Positions 1 to 7,052 of a DNA stretch of 25,327 bases are shown here, one piece after another; positions within the stretch are counted from its first letter, which is position 1; each line of letters opens with the position of its first letter. The DNA is from a virus. Made by a program: the position numbers and the translations under genes. The stretch spans positions 1-25,327 of the IMG/VR virus record IMGVR_UViG_3300050016_000384. One strand, given 5' to 3'. Under the pieces are notes generated by a model. That model did not search any database and was not told the DNA's origin. It worked only from the letters and a program-made list of their open reading frames with translations.

Positions 1-27
1 ACGTCGCGAGACATTCGGCCGCCGCGC

Positions 28-1167
28 ATGTTCAAGGCGTTCCGAAAGTTCATTCAGTTCAGCAAAGTTGAAGAGCAGAAAGACGGAACGCTCTTTGTCT
101 ACGGCCTTGTCACCGCCGAAAAGCCCGACCAGGAAGATGAAGTCTGCGATTACGTTTCAACCAAACCCCTCTACCAGAAGCTCGTTGCCCGCTATGCCAA
201 AGCAACCGAAGCCGTTGATGGCATGGACAAATCCATCGCGCCGCTGCGCGAGATGCACAAGCTCGAAGCGGTGGGCTGCGGCAAGTCGATCGACTTTGAC
301 GACGAAGCGAAAACGATCCACATGGGTTTCCACGTCGTTGCGACCGAAACCTGCAAGAAAGTTCGCGCGGGCGTACTCATTGGCTTCTCCCAGGGCGGCG
401 ATTACGAAAAGACCTGGAAAAAGGGAACCTACACCTGGTACACCGCCGATCCTGGCGAAGTAAGCCTCGTAGATTCACCCTGCCTCGAAGATGCGCTGAT
501 CGAACGCCTCGCTGAAAAAACCTTCATGTACGTGCAGGAAAACGGATCGTCTGAACTGCGCAAATTCAAAGTCGAGAAGAAAACGCACGACGATCCCGCG
601 AACAAAGATTTGCTCGAAAAGATTGCCGATCTTACGAAACAAATTGAGGAGCTGAAAATGAAACCCGAACTGCAAAAGATCCTCGCGAAACTCGCGAAAG
701 CTGGCACCGAGACCGTGACTCTGAGCAAGGAAGAAATGCTCGAACTCGCTGAGCTCTCGAAGGGCCACGCCGCGATCCTCGATCACCTGAAGGACATGCA
801 CAAAGCCGCGACCGATCACATGCACGAGATGCACGAACACATCGCCAAATGCCACAAGTCGATTGGCGCGGAGCCGATGAAGGCGGATAAGACGGGCGAC
901 GTGAAGAAAGACTTCTCGCAGGCGGATATCGATGCCGCTGTCGCAAAGGCGCTCGAAAAGAAGGACGAGAAGAAAGAAACGCCCGACGTTGCCAAGCTGG
1001 TCGCCGATGCAGTCGAGAAGGCGATGAAGGAAAAAGACGCCACCCGCAGCGATCCGACCAACAAAGCAAAGCTGATGCTAATCGGCCGCGACGGTAAAGA
1101 AATCGAGAAGCGTGCTTCGGACCTTCCAGAAGACTTCGAAGCGGTAGAGAAGTCGGTCGGTTTCTAA
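28..1167 (+). CDS. XkdF-like prohead protease fused to C-terminal scaffold
   Basis: Probable capsid maturation protease with a scaffold tail. Residues about 10-165 resemble the XkdF/prohead serine protease group: an N-terminal strand with LFVYGLV, a His at residue 77 (REMHK), a Ser at 121 (IGFSQGG) and the family-like ending EVSLVDSP around 144-151. His77 and Ser121 are candidate catalytic residues, not proven. Residues about 185-379 are charged, Lys/Glu/Ala-rich and predicted helical or coiled coil, as expected for a scaffold domain removed during maturation. The next gene is the major capsid protein, the usual order. The reading frame is open back to base 1 and no clear Shine-Dalgarno precedes the ATG at 28, so the true start could lie upstream of the window. 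The homologous part begins close to residue 10, which favours a start near here. An internal start at 658 is listed separately. Confidence 0.75.
   Translation: MFKAFRKFIQFSKVEEQKDGTLFVYGLVTAEKPDQEDEVCDYVSTKPLYQKLVARYAKATEAVDGMDKSIAPLREMHKLEAVGCGKSIDFDDEAKTIHMGFHVVATETCKKVRAGVLIGFSQGGDYEKTWKKGTYTWYTADPGEVSLVDSPCLEDALIERLAEKTFMYVQENGSSELRKFKVEKKTHDDPANKDLLEKIADLTKQIEELKMKPELQKILAKLAKAGTETVTLSKEEMLELAELSKGHAAILDHLKDMHKAATDHMHEMHEHIAKCHKSIGAEPMKADKTGDVKKDFSQADIDAAVAKALEKKDEKKETPDVAKLVADAVEKAMKEKDATRSDPTNKAKLMLIGRDGKEIEKRASDLPEDFEAVEKSVGF
658..1167 (+). CDS. Nested in-frame scaffold protein (internal start)
   Basis: An in-frame ATG at 658-660 (codon 211 of the protease gene) is preceded by a strong Shine-Dalgarno, GAGGAG at 646-651, six bases upstream. 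Translation from it would give a free 169-residue, helical, charged protein equal to the scaffold half alone. Lambda makes its Nu3 scaffold in the same way, from an in-frame start inside protease gene C, so the arrangement has precedent. What is seen is the start context and the position exactly at the protease/scaffold boundary. Actual use of this start is inferred. The alternative is that GAGGAG is a chance result of Glu-Glu codons in a coiled coil. Confidence 0.5.
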   Translation: MKPELQKILAKLAKAGTETVTLSKEEMLELAELSKGHAAILDHLKDMHKAATDHMHEMHEHIAKCHKSIGAEPMKADKTGDVKKDFSQADIDAAVAKALEKKDEKKETPDVAKLVADAVEKAMKEKDATRSDPTNKAKLMLIGRDGKEIEKRASDLPEDFEAVEKSVGF

Positions 1168-1235
1168 ACGATTCAAGATTTTATTAAAACGCAACACCTT
1201 TTTTGTGAAACGAAAAGCTCTCTAGGAGAAACGCA
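1168..1235 (+). promoter_or_regulatory. AT-rich leader and strong RBS of the capsid gene
   Basis: This 68-base gap is clearly more AT-rich than the flanking genes. It ends with the Shine-Dalgarno AGGAGA at 1224-1229, six bases before the ATG at 1236. An unstructured AT-rich leader with a good ribosome site suits the most abundant virion protein. I do not see a convincing -35/-10 pair, so I call this a translation leader and not a promoter. Confidence 0.45.
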
Positions 1236-3047
1236 ATGCTGAATTCAAGAGGCGACATCGCGAAGATCGTGCCGCAGGCCATGTACAAGCATTACGCGGC
1301 AATGGGAACCTCCGTAAATCGCGATGTCTACAAAGCGATGCGACCGGAACAACAGTCGCAGTTAACGAAATTCAAGCACTTCAACGCCGGTCGAACCGAC
1401 GAAGCGCAGGCAGCAATCTACGAGCTCGAAAAGCGCGATCGTCGCCTGGCTGCACGTGAGTTGGCGAAAGCATCCGCCGACGTACTGCTAAAAGCCGGTG
1501 TCACCAGTCAGCTCGGATACAACTTTTATGATTTGCGGGGACCGGCATTTTTGCTGTACCCGGTCAACACCCCGCTGAGAAACTCCATCGCGCGAGTCGG
1601 CGCCGTAAATGCTGGCGTCGGCCAAGCAGCTCATTGGATCGCGACCCGTAATCCAGGAATGCAGTACCTCGGAGTTTTGGAAGGACAGCGCAACGCGCTC
1701 GCGACTCCGGACGAGAATCCCTACGTTGCCACGTACAAAGAGTTGGGCGTCGAGCGCGGCGTTACATTCACAGCACAGTTTGCTGGCGAAGGCTATACCG
1801 ATAACGTCGCGGATGAGCACATTCGCGGGATGCATGAATTCTTCCTGGGCGAAGAAGGCATGCTGCTCGGCGGGAATTCCGGTACTGGGACGGGGAACAA
1901 CGGTTTCGCACTCGGGACTGCCAACACACCGGTCGCGGTTCTCGCCGGCACCGGTGCTGCGGTTGCCGGTCCTGGCTTAACTCCGGGAACGAACTTCCCG
2001 AACGCGACCAACGTTTCGGCGCGCGTCGTCGAAATGACGATGCTTGGGAATCCATCAAACAATCAATTTGGGTACGGAGTTTTCCCGACCATCGTCACCG
2101 GTTTGACCCCTTCGTATGTGCGCACCAACTACGACGGCTCAACCACCACGGTCAACGGCGGCATGGGCCAGATCAGCGCCAGCTCGAACGTTGTGAGTTC
2201 GATCACCGCGAACGGCAACGTGACATTCAGCGTTGTGCCAAAAACCGGCGCGGTCGCATGGGCTTGGTTCATCGACATCACCGACGCTTCCGCGCCTTCT
2301 GCTGCGAACGCCATTCTTTCGTTCATCACGACCGTTCCAGGGCTGACCACCGGCAGTTCTGGCGGCGGCACACAGGCGGGCAACGCCGCAGGTCTCAGCG
2401 CCGATCACAGCTTCAACACCACCGACTTTGACGGATTACTGACCTACGCCGCGAACGCTGGCATCTGGACCAACTTGTACGCCGGCACGAACCAAGGCTA
2501 TGGAATAAACACCGCGCCGAGCGCTTCGAAGACTGGTTTGACGCCGCTATCGCAGGGCCGGATCAAGGAATTCGAACAGATTCTCGGCGCAATATTTCAG
2601 CAGTTCCAAGCGCCAGTTAAAACGATTTGGTGCTCTCAGGACGCGAAGCAAAGTGCCTCGGACACAATCTTGGCTGCGTCCGGATCGACGCCGACCGCGT
2701 TTCACTTCAACTACACCAAGGATGGTCAGAACAACATCGTTGGCGGTTTCACGGTCAGCGCCTACAACTCACAGTTCGCGATGGACCCTTCGGGCGCGGG
2801 CGCGATTCCGCTGCGCATTCACCCGATGCTTCCTCCGGGCACGTTCTATTTTGACATCGGGGACGAGTCACCATATCCGCAATCTCGTGTTCCTTGGACT
2901 CGCGTACTTCTCGAACAGCGTTCGATCTACTCAATCGAGTGGCCATTGGTTACTCGGCAATGGACTTTCGGAACGTACGAGCACGTCGTTCTCGCTCACA
3001 TGTTCCCGTGGATCACCGCGGTTCTGACGGGGGTTACACCGAGCTAA
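1236..3047 (+). CDS. Major capsid protein, large form with inserted domain
   Basis: Probable major capsid protein of the HK97 fold, called mainly from position directly after the protease/scaffold gene, the strong leader, and the following head-tail connector. At 603 residues it is much longer than typical HK97-type capsid proteins (roughly 300-400). Residues 1-210 and 410-603 look like the structural core, with helices at the N-terminus (QSQLTKF, AIYELEKRDRR) and a conserved-looking C-terminal part from ILGAIFQQF to the end. The middle, about 215-400, is Gly/Thr/Asn/Ser-rich. It contains an Ig/FN3-like stretch near residues 312-375 (NGNVTFSVVP, AVAWAWFID), flanked by Gly-rich linkers, and is probably a surface-exposed insertion. 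Only one Cys is seen (IWCSQD). Stop TAA at 3045-3047, followed by a terminator-like hairpin. Confidence 0.75.
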   Translation: MLNSRGDIAKIVPQAMYKHYAAMGTSVNRDVYKAMRPEQQSQLTKFKHFNAGRTDEAQAAIYELEKRDRRLAARELAKASADVLLKAGVTSQLGYNFYDLRGPAFLLYPVNTPLRNSIARVGAVNAGVGQAAHWIATRNPGMQYLGVLEGQRNALATPDENPYVATYKELGVERGVTFTAQFAGEGYTDNVADEHIRGMHEFFLGEEGMLLGGNSGTGTGNNGFALGTANTPVAVLAGTGAAVAGPGLTPGTNFPNATNVSARVVEMTMLGNPSNNQFGYGVFPTIVTGLTPSYVRTNYDGSTTTVNGGMGQISASSNVVSSITANGNVTFSVVPKTGAVAWAWFIDITDASAPSAANAILSFITTVPGLTTGSSGGGTQAGNAAGLSADHSFNTTDFDGLLTYAANAGIWTNLYAGTNQGYGINTAPSASKTGLTPLSQGRIKEFEQILGAIFQQFQAPVKTIWCSQDAKQSASDTILAASGSTPTAFHFNYTKDGQNNIVGGFTVSAYNSQFAMDPSGAGAIPLRIHPMLPPGTFYFDIGDESPYPQSRVPWTRVLLEQRSIYSIEWPLVTRQWTFGTYEHVVLAHMFPWITAVLTGVTPS

Positions 3048-3068
3048 TTTCCCTGAGCACAATCAGGG

Positions 3069-3109
3069 CCGGACGAGGTTTCACCCTTTCAACTCGTCCG
3101 GAGTTTTCT
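3069..3109 (+). terminator. Terminator-like hairpin after the capsid gene
   Basis: A perfect 9-base inverted repeat, CCGGACGAG at 3069-3077 and CTCGTCCGG at 3093-3101, is separated by a 15-base loop and followed by AGTTTTCT. The stem is GC-rich and the T run is short (four T), so this is probably a partial rho-independent terminator or an mRNA-stabilising 3' hairpin. Either would raise capsid mRNA relative to the downstream tail genes. It is the best terminator candidate I found in the window. Confidence 0.6.
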
Positions 3110-3122
3110 AGGGAGCGCAGCG

Positions 3123-3509
3123 ATGGGCAACGTTATCGGCGGAATCGATTGGCAAAGACGCCTCAAGAACATTGAGGCAGTGAATGCGGTGTCTGACGAT
3201 ACGACTGGTCTTAACGGTGCAGCGATCCAGGCGACGCAGGGCGTCTTCACGATCACCAAAGGCTCTGCCGCGGCTTACACGCTGGCCGCTCCTCTTGCCG
3301 GGTTTCCTTCCGCTGGCGGACAAGACGGCTACGTATTGCTCATCAACTCGTTAACCGCTTACGCGCACGTGGTCACCGTTCCATCGAACGTGTTCAACGG
3401 CAACAAAGCCACCGCGACATTCGCGGCCGCAGTTGGCAACGCGATTAAGTTGGTCGCCAAGAATGGCGTATGGCTCGTCGTTCAGAACAACGGCGTCACG
3501 CTGTCGTAA
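3123..3509 (+). CDS. Small beta-rich capsid-proximal protein (decoration candidate)
   Basis: 128-residue protein of unknown function between the capsid and connector genes. The sequence alternates hydrophobic strands and Gly/Asn turns (AYTLAAPLAG, GYVLLINSL, HVVTVPSNVFNG, AVGNAIKLVAKNGVWLVVQ), which suggests a small beta barrel or sandwich. Proteins with the pattern SAGG-DG, HxVT-P, NGxK-xATFA and NGxWxV are common next to phage capsid genes. A head decoration or head-fibre role is reasonable but inferred. The ATG at 3123 has GGGAG about eight bases upstream. No transmembrane or signal segment is seen. Confidence 0.6.
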   Translation: MGNVIGGIDWQRRLKNIEAVNAVSDDTTGLNGAAIQATQGVFTITKGSAAAYTLAAPLAGFPSAGGQDGYVLLINSLTAYAHVVTVPSNVFNGNKATATFAAAVGNAIKLVAKNGVWLVVQNNGVTLS

Positions 3510-3543
3510 AAAGATTTATTTGGTGAACAGGAAATGATCGCCA

Positions 3544-4236
3544 ATGCCGGTAACGCCCAATGCGATCGACCTCACGACCGTCGCGAACGTTCAAAACTGG
3601 CTCTCTGGCGGGAGCTGGTCTACCGCCGAGCAGCAGAGCTGCCAGGATTGCATCACCGCAGCTAGCGCCTACTGGCTTTGGACTCTTGGCCTCGGCCCGC
3701 AGAACGGCGCAGCGCCTACCGCATCGCCTCTCAACTCCATCGTTGCTGCAATATCTGAAACCTACGATGGCGATTGTTCGTCGCGTCTCTTTCTTCGCAT
3801 TCGACCAATCGTTTCGGTGTCATCGCTTAGCGTCAACGGCGTCGCGATCCCTGCATCGAGCGGCATCAACAATCCCGGCTTCGTCATCGATGGATCGGGA
3901 AAGTCGATCGCGATCCGCGCCGGCTTCGGCTCGCCAGCCACCGGGCGACTCACCGTTGGTTTCAGTTTCTTGCGTGGCGGATGTCGCGGATGGAGTTTCG
4001 GCGAAGGGTTACAGAACGTCCAGGTCGTGTACAGCGCCGGCTATGCGGCCACGCCATTCGATATCGAGTTCGCTTGCCGCCAGATGGTTGCGGTGAATTA
4101 CAAACGCCGGCAATGGATCGACCAGGGCTCGCAGATGATGGCGAACGGCGCGGGATCGGTGAGCTATCGGAGTTGGGAGCTGCCGCCAGAAGTGCGATCG
4201 GTGATGGAGCAGTACAGACGGAGAGCAATCGCATGA
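3544..4236 (+). CDS. Head-tail connector, gp6-like
   Basis: Probable head-tail adaptor that docks under the portal ring. The 230-residue protein starts with a helical segment (TTVANVQNWLSGG, EQQSCQDCITAASAYW). A beta region follows (RPIVSVSSLSVNGVAIP, SIAIRAGFG, RLTVGFSFLRGG), then a helical end with FDIEFACRQMVAVNYKRRQ and YRSWELPPEVRSVMEQYRRR. That helix-beta-helix order, with the RPI-x-V-SSL-x-VNG core and the FACRQMV helix, is typical of gp6-type connectors. The start at 3544 sits about ten bases after AGGAAA. An overlapping ATG at 3534 leads only to a 42-codon out-of-frame ORF. The stop overlaps the start of the next gene as ATGA. In most relatives a stopper and gp10-like gene follow directly; here a two-gene insertion intervenes. 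Confidence 0.7.
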   Translation: MPVTPNAIDLTTVANVQNWLSGGSWSTAEQQSCQDCITAASAYWLWTLGLGPQNGAAPTASPLNSIVAAISETYDGDCSSRLFLRIRPIVSVSSLSVNGVAIPASSGINNPGFVIDGSGKSIAIRAGFGSPATGRLTVGFSFLRGGCRGWSFGEGLQNVQVVYSAGYAATPFDIEFACRQMVAVNYKRRQWIDQGSQMMANGAGSVSYRSWELPPEVRSVMEQYRRRAIA

Positions 4237-7052
4237 GACGCTTCACGCAATTTTGTTTGGCCGCAATCCTGTTGGCTCTGCCGAGCGCCAGTAAAGCTCA
4301 AGTCGTCAATCTCACTGTGACTGCCACGCCAACGCCGATCGTTGTCGATCGCACATCCGGTTTCGTGTTCATCCGCGAAAACTCGGCAACGCCGACAGCA
4401 ACATTTTCGATCAAGCTCGCGAATAGCAACGTGGCGCAGAATTTTGCCGCGGGTCAGGCATTCGTATTCCAACCCGGAACGCCTTTCCCGAGCGGCGCCA
4501 CCATCGGAACGATCGTCGCAATGTCCAGCGGCCCATACAACTTTGCGGCGTCTGAAATGGCGACACCGCCAAGCGGCGGCGCAACTGGCGTCGGCGGCAA
4601 CGGACTTCTTTCGCTCAGCGTGACGAACACTCCCATTCCAATTGTCACTGACACCACGGCTGGTTTCGTTTTCATTCGCGAAAACGCTGCGTCACCTTCC
4701 GCTGTCTTTTCGATCACCATCGGCGGCGTCACGCAGAACTTCGCAGCCGGCCAAACCTTCACGTTTCAGCCAAGCACACCGTATCTGCCGGGCACGACGA
4801 TTGGCACCATCGTTGCGACGACGTCCGGACCGTTCAGCTTCACCGGCGCGGAAACATTTTCGTTGCCAGCAAGCGGCGGTAGCAGCGGCGCAGCGAGCAC
4901 CGGTCCAACGGGTACTGCCGGTGGCGATCTGTCCGGAACGTATCCGAATCCGACCGTCGCGAAAATCAACGGCAGCACGCCTGCCGCGAGCGCGACGACG
5001 GACACAACCAATGCAACTAATATCGTTTTGGGAACCTTGCCGCATGGCCGGTTGCCAGCACTTCTCTCAGGCGATATCCCCGCGAACGCTGCGAATACTT
5101 CGGGGAACGCGGGCACCGCAACAGCCCTCGCGGCAGCTCCGAGCGATTGCTCGGCAGGAAGCTACACCATCGGTGTGAACGCGGCGGGGAATGCTCAGGG
5201 TTGCACCGCTCTTGCCGCCAGCGCGACGACCGATACAACGAACGCGGCGAACATTACGGTCGGCACCCTGCCTCACGGACGCTTGCCGACGCTTCTGTCC
5301 GCCGACATTCCCAACAATGCGGCGAACACCAGCGGAAACGCGGCTACGGCCACGGCGCTTGCCGCTACTCCATCGCAGTGCGGAGCCAACAATTTCGCGA
5401 CCGGCGTCGCTGCCGGCGGTAACGCGAATTGCGCGCAGCCCGCTGCAGCGAACATCACCGGTTTAGCGGCCAGCGCCACAACCGATACGACCAATGCTGC
5501 GAACATCACGGTTGGTACACTTCCTCATGGGCGGCTGCCCACCTTGCTTTCGGCGGATATTCCGAACAACGCCGCCAACACTTCCGGAACAGCCGCGTCG
5601 CTATCAGCAACCCAGGCGGCAAATACTGTTCTCGGCGGACCCTCGGCTTTCGGCGCGGCAGCCGCTGCGCCGACACCACGGACTCTTACTCCCTACGACA
5701 TTCCTGGTGGGTATGGGGCTTGTGCGATCTTAGATTTCTCGCTCTGCACTTCCTTTGCTACCAGCGGTAATCCCAATTTCATGGCGCAAGGAACGTGCTC
5801 AGTCACGTGCGGGTTGACCATCACCGGGTCGGGCCTTTCGATGTTCATCAACGGCGTGTATCAGGCGGGCGCGGGCACCTACACCAATGCGATCACTGGT
5901 CTGGCGGCTTCGAACTACTATTTCATCTATGCGATGCAAGACACCGCGAACGCTAACCTGGTAGCTGCGGATTTTGGAGCTACCACGATTCCGTTCATCT
6001 ATTCGTACGCCGCGCCAACCGCTTGCACTGGAGCGACTTCTTCGACGCCAGAGTATTGGTTCAACATGGCGATTCGGCAGTGGGAAATTTCCACTGCAGC
6101 GGCGTGCTCGTTCTCGATAGCATCCCCGCAAATCCTGTCGCTTGGCGATCTGTGGGTGACCGCGACACCAACCATTCCAACCATTGGAGCAGAGCCTTGC
6201 AATCTCGGCCCCTATCACCGCTACGAACTGTTTGGCGAAGGCATGGATTATCAACAAGGCGGGACCGATCTCACCGCAAAGCTGCTCACCAGCGGCACCA
6301 CCATTCTTGACGGCTGGCATACCCTAGCGGCGTTCAACCTAAGTGGCGCAACGGTCAGCCCAACGACGGAGAACACTGGCGGGACCGTAAACGGGACAGT
6401 CGTTGTCTACTCCCAGAATCCTGTCCTGTTGTTGAACGGCGCAGCGGTAAACGCCAATGGTCTCGGCCGGGGAGGAGCTGGCGGCGGCACCGCAGCGGGC
6501 GGCGCGGGGACAGGCGGGGGTTATGGCGGCGCAGGTGGCGGAGGGGGCGGCGGGGCTTCTGGCGCTGGTGGCGGTGGAGCTAGCAGAACAAAAAACACTT
6601 CTACAGACACAGGTATCGGGAACGGCGCTGGTGGCACGACCGGAAGCGGCACCGGAGCCAATGGCATCAACACTCCGATTCCCAGCCCCTCATTTTGTAA
6701 TACATCGCTGGGCCTAATCGGTGGAGCGGGTGGGTCAGGCGGAGGTGACGGCACCAACGTGAGCGGCGCAGGTGGTGCCTCTGGCGGCGGCATCGTCATC
6801 AAGGCTCCTGCAGTTGTACAAGACGGTTCTTCCAGCATCACCGCCAACGGAGCCAATGGTGTTTCCCCGGCGGCCGGAAACGATGGTGGTGGCGGTGGCG
6901 GCGGCGGTGGAGTTGCTGTTGTTTGTGTCGGTTATTACGCACTCTCCGGTACCGACACAGCAACTCACGGCAATGGTGGCGCGTTGCACGGAACTGGCGG
7001 CGCTGGCGGCGCAGGAAGCAACGGTCTCTTTCAGGCGGTAAAACTCTGGTGA
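4233..7052 (+). CDS. Exported fibre/adhesin with tandem repeats and poly-Gly end
   Basis: 939-residue fibre-like protein with a Sec-type signal peptide (MRRFTQF, then hydrophobic CLAAILLALP, likely cut SKA/Q near residue 22). Residues 24-115 and 125-216 are two copies of an unrecognised domain sharing GFVFIREN, QNFAAGQ and GTTIGTIVA-like blocks. Then comes GDLSGTYPNPTVAKI, a common phage tail-fibre motif, and three copies of a roughly 51-residue unit containing GTLPHGRLP. Residues about 490-740 hold several Cys and look globular. The last 195 residues are Gly-rich with runs of Gly, as in phage fibre tips. The ATG overlaps the connector stop (ATGA) and GGAGA lies eight bases before it, so I prefer it to the longer open frame from 3981, which only shadows the connector. 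A signal peptide is unusual for a virion fibre. It may be exported to the cell surface, or be a captured host adhesin fused to fibre repeats. Confidence 0.7.
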   Translation: MRRFTQFCLAAILLALPSASKAQVVNLTVTATPTPIVVDRTSGFVFIRENSATPTATFSIKLANSNVAQNFAAGQAFVFQPGTPFPSGATIGTIVAMSSGPYNFAASEMATPPSGGATGVGGNGLLSLSVTNTPIPIVTDTTAGFVFIRENAASPSAVFSITIGGVTQNFAAGQTFTFQPSTPYLPGTTIGTIVATTSGPFSFTGAETFSLPASGGSSGAASTGPTGTAGGDLSGTYPNPTVAKINGSTPAASATTDTTNATNIVLGTLPHGRLPALLSGDIPANAANTSGNAGTATALAAAPSDCSAGSYTIGVNAAGNAQGCTALAASATTDTTNAANITVGTLPHGRLPTLLSADIPNNAANTSGNAATATALAATPSQCGANNFATGVAAGGNANCAQPAAANITGLAASATTDTTNAANITVGTLPHGRLPTLLSADIPNNAANTSGTAASLSATQAANTVLGGPSAFGAAAAAPTPRTLTPYDIPGGYGACAILDFSLCTSFATSGNPNFMAQGTCSVTCGLTITGSGLSMFINGVYQAGAGTYTNAITGLAASNYYFIYAMQDTANANLVAADFGATTIPFIYSYAAPTACTGATSSTPEYWFNMAIRQWEISTAAACSFSIASPQILSLGDLWVTATPTIPTIGAEPCNLGPYHRYELFGEGMDYQQGGTDLTAKLLTSGTTILDGWHTLAAFNLSGATVSPTTENTGGTVNGTVVVYSQNPVLLLNGAAVNANGLGRGGAGGGTAAGGAGTGGGYGGAGGGGGGGASGAGGGGASRTKNTSTDTGIGNGAGGTTGSGTGANGINTPIPSPSFCNTSLGLIGGAGGSGGGDGTNVSGAGGASGGGIVIKAPAVVQDGSSSITANGANGVSPAAGNDGGGGGGGGGVAVVCVGYYALSGTDTATHGNGGALHGTGGAGGAGSNGLFQAVKLW
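4302..4880 (+). repeat. Duplicated ~92-residue domain in the fibre
   Basis: Two protein-level copies, starting at 4302 and 4605. Both contain TPxPIV, GFVFIREN, FSI, QNFAAGQxFxFQP, GxTIGTIVA and a closing Pro/Ser/Gly linker. They have diverged at DNA level, so the duplication is old. I do not recognise the domain. Confidence 0.75.
4983..5588 (+). repeat. Three fibre repeats with GTLPHGRLP core
   Basis: Units begin at 4983, 5214 and 5466. Each reads AASATTDTTNA, then NI, GTLPHGRLP, LLS-DIP and NAANTSG. Between units 1-2 and 2-3 is a spacer with a cysteine pair (PSDC to GC; PSQC to NC). The second and third units are nearly identical in protein, which suggests a recent duplication. Such units usually form the trimeric shaft of tail fibres. 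Confidence 0.8.
6466..7023 (+). repeat. Gly-rich low-complexity tip of the fibre
   Basis: Two GGC/GGT-rich blocks (about 6466-6590 and 6720-7023) encode runs of up to seven or more Gly separated by Ala/Ser/Thr. They are split by a short ordinary stretch with one Cys. Poly-Gly tips occur in phage adhesins such as the gp38 type of T-even phages, where they vary between strains and set receptor range. The same role here is inference. Confidence 0.7.

Noticed and set aside
1-27. End of an upstream (portal-like) gene overlapping the protease start
   Set aside because: One alternative frame is open from base 3 to a TGA at 69-71, but with so few codons there is no way to support a gene call.
3981-4232. 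84-codon upstream extension of the fibre gene frame
   Set aside because: It lies inside the connector gene, has Arg-rich shadow composition, and the ATG at 4233 has a signal peptide, a ribosome site and a stop/start overlap.
4983-5588. CRISPR-like array from the regular repeats
   Set aside because: The repeats are coding, in frame, protein-conserved and 231-252 bases apart, so they are fibre repeats.
4233-7052. Diversity-generating retroelement target in the fibre
   Set aside because: No reverse transcriptase or template repeat is seen in the window, and the fibre end is Gly-rich low complexity, not a C-type lectin variable region.
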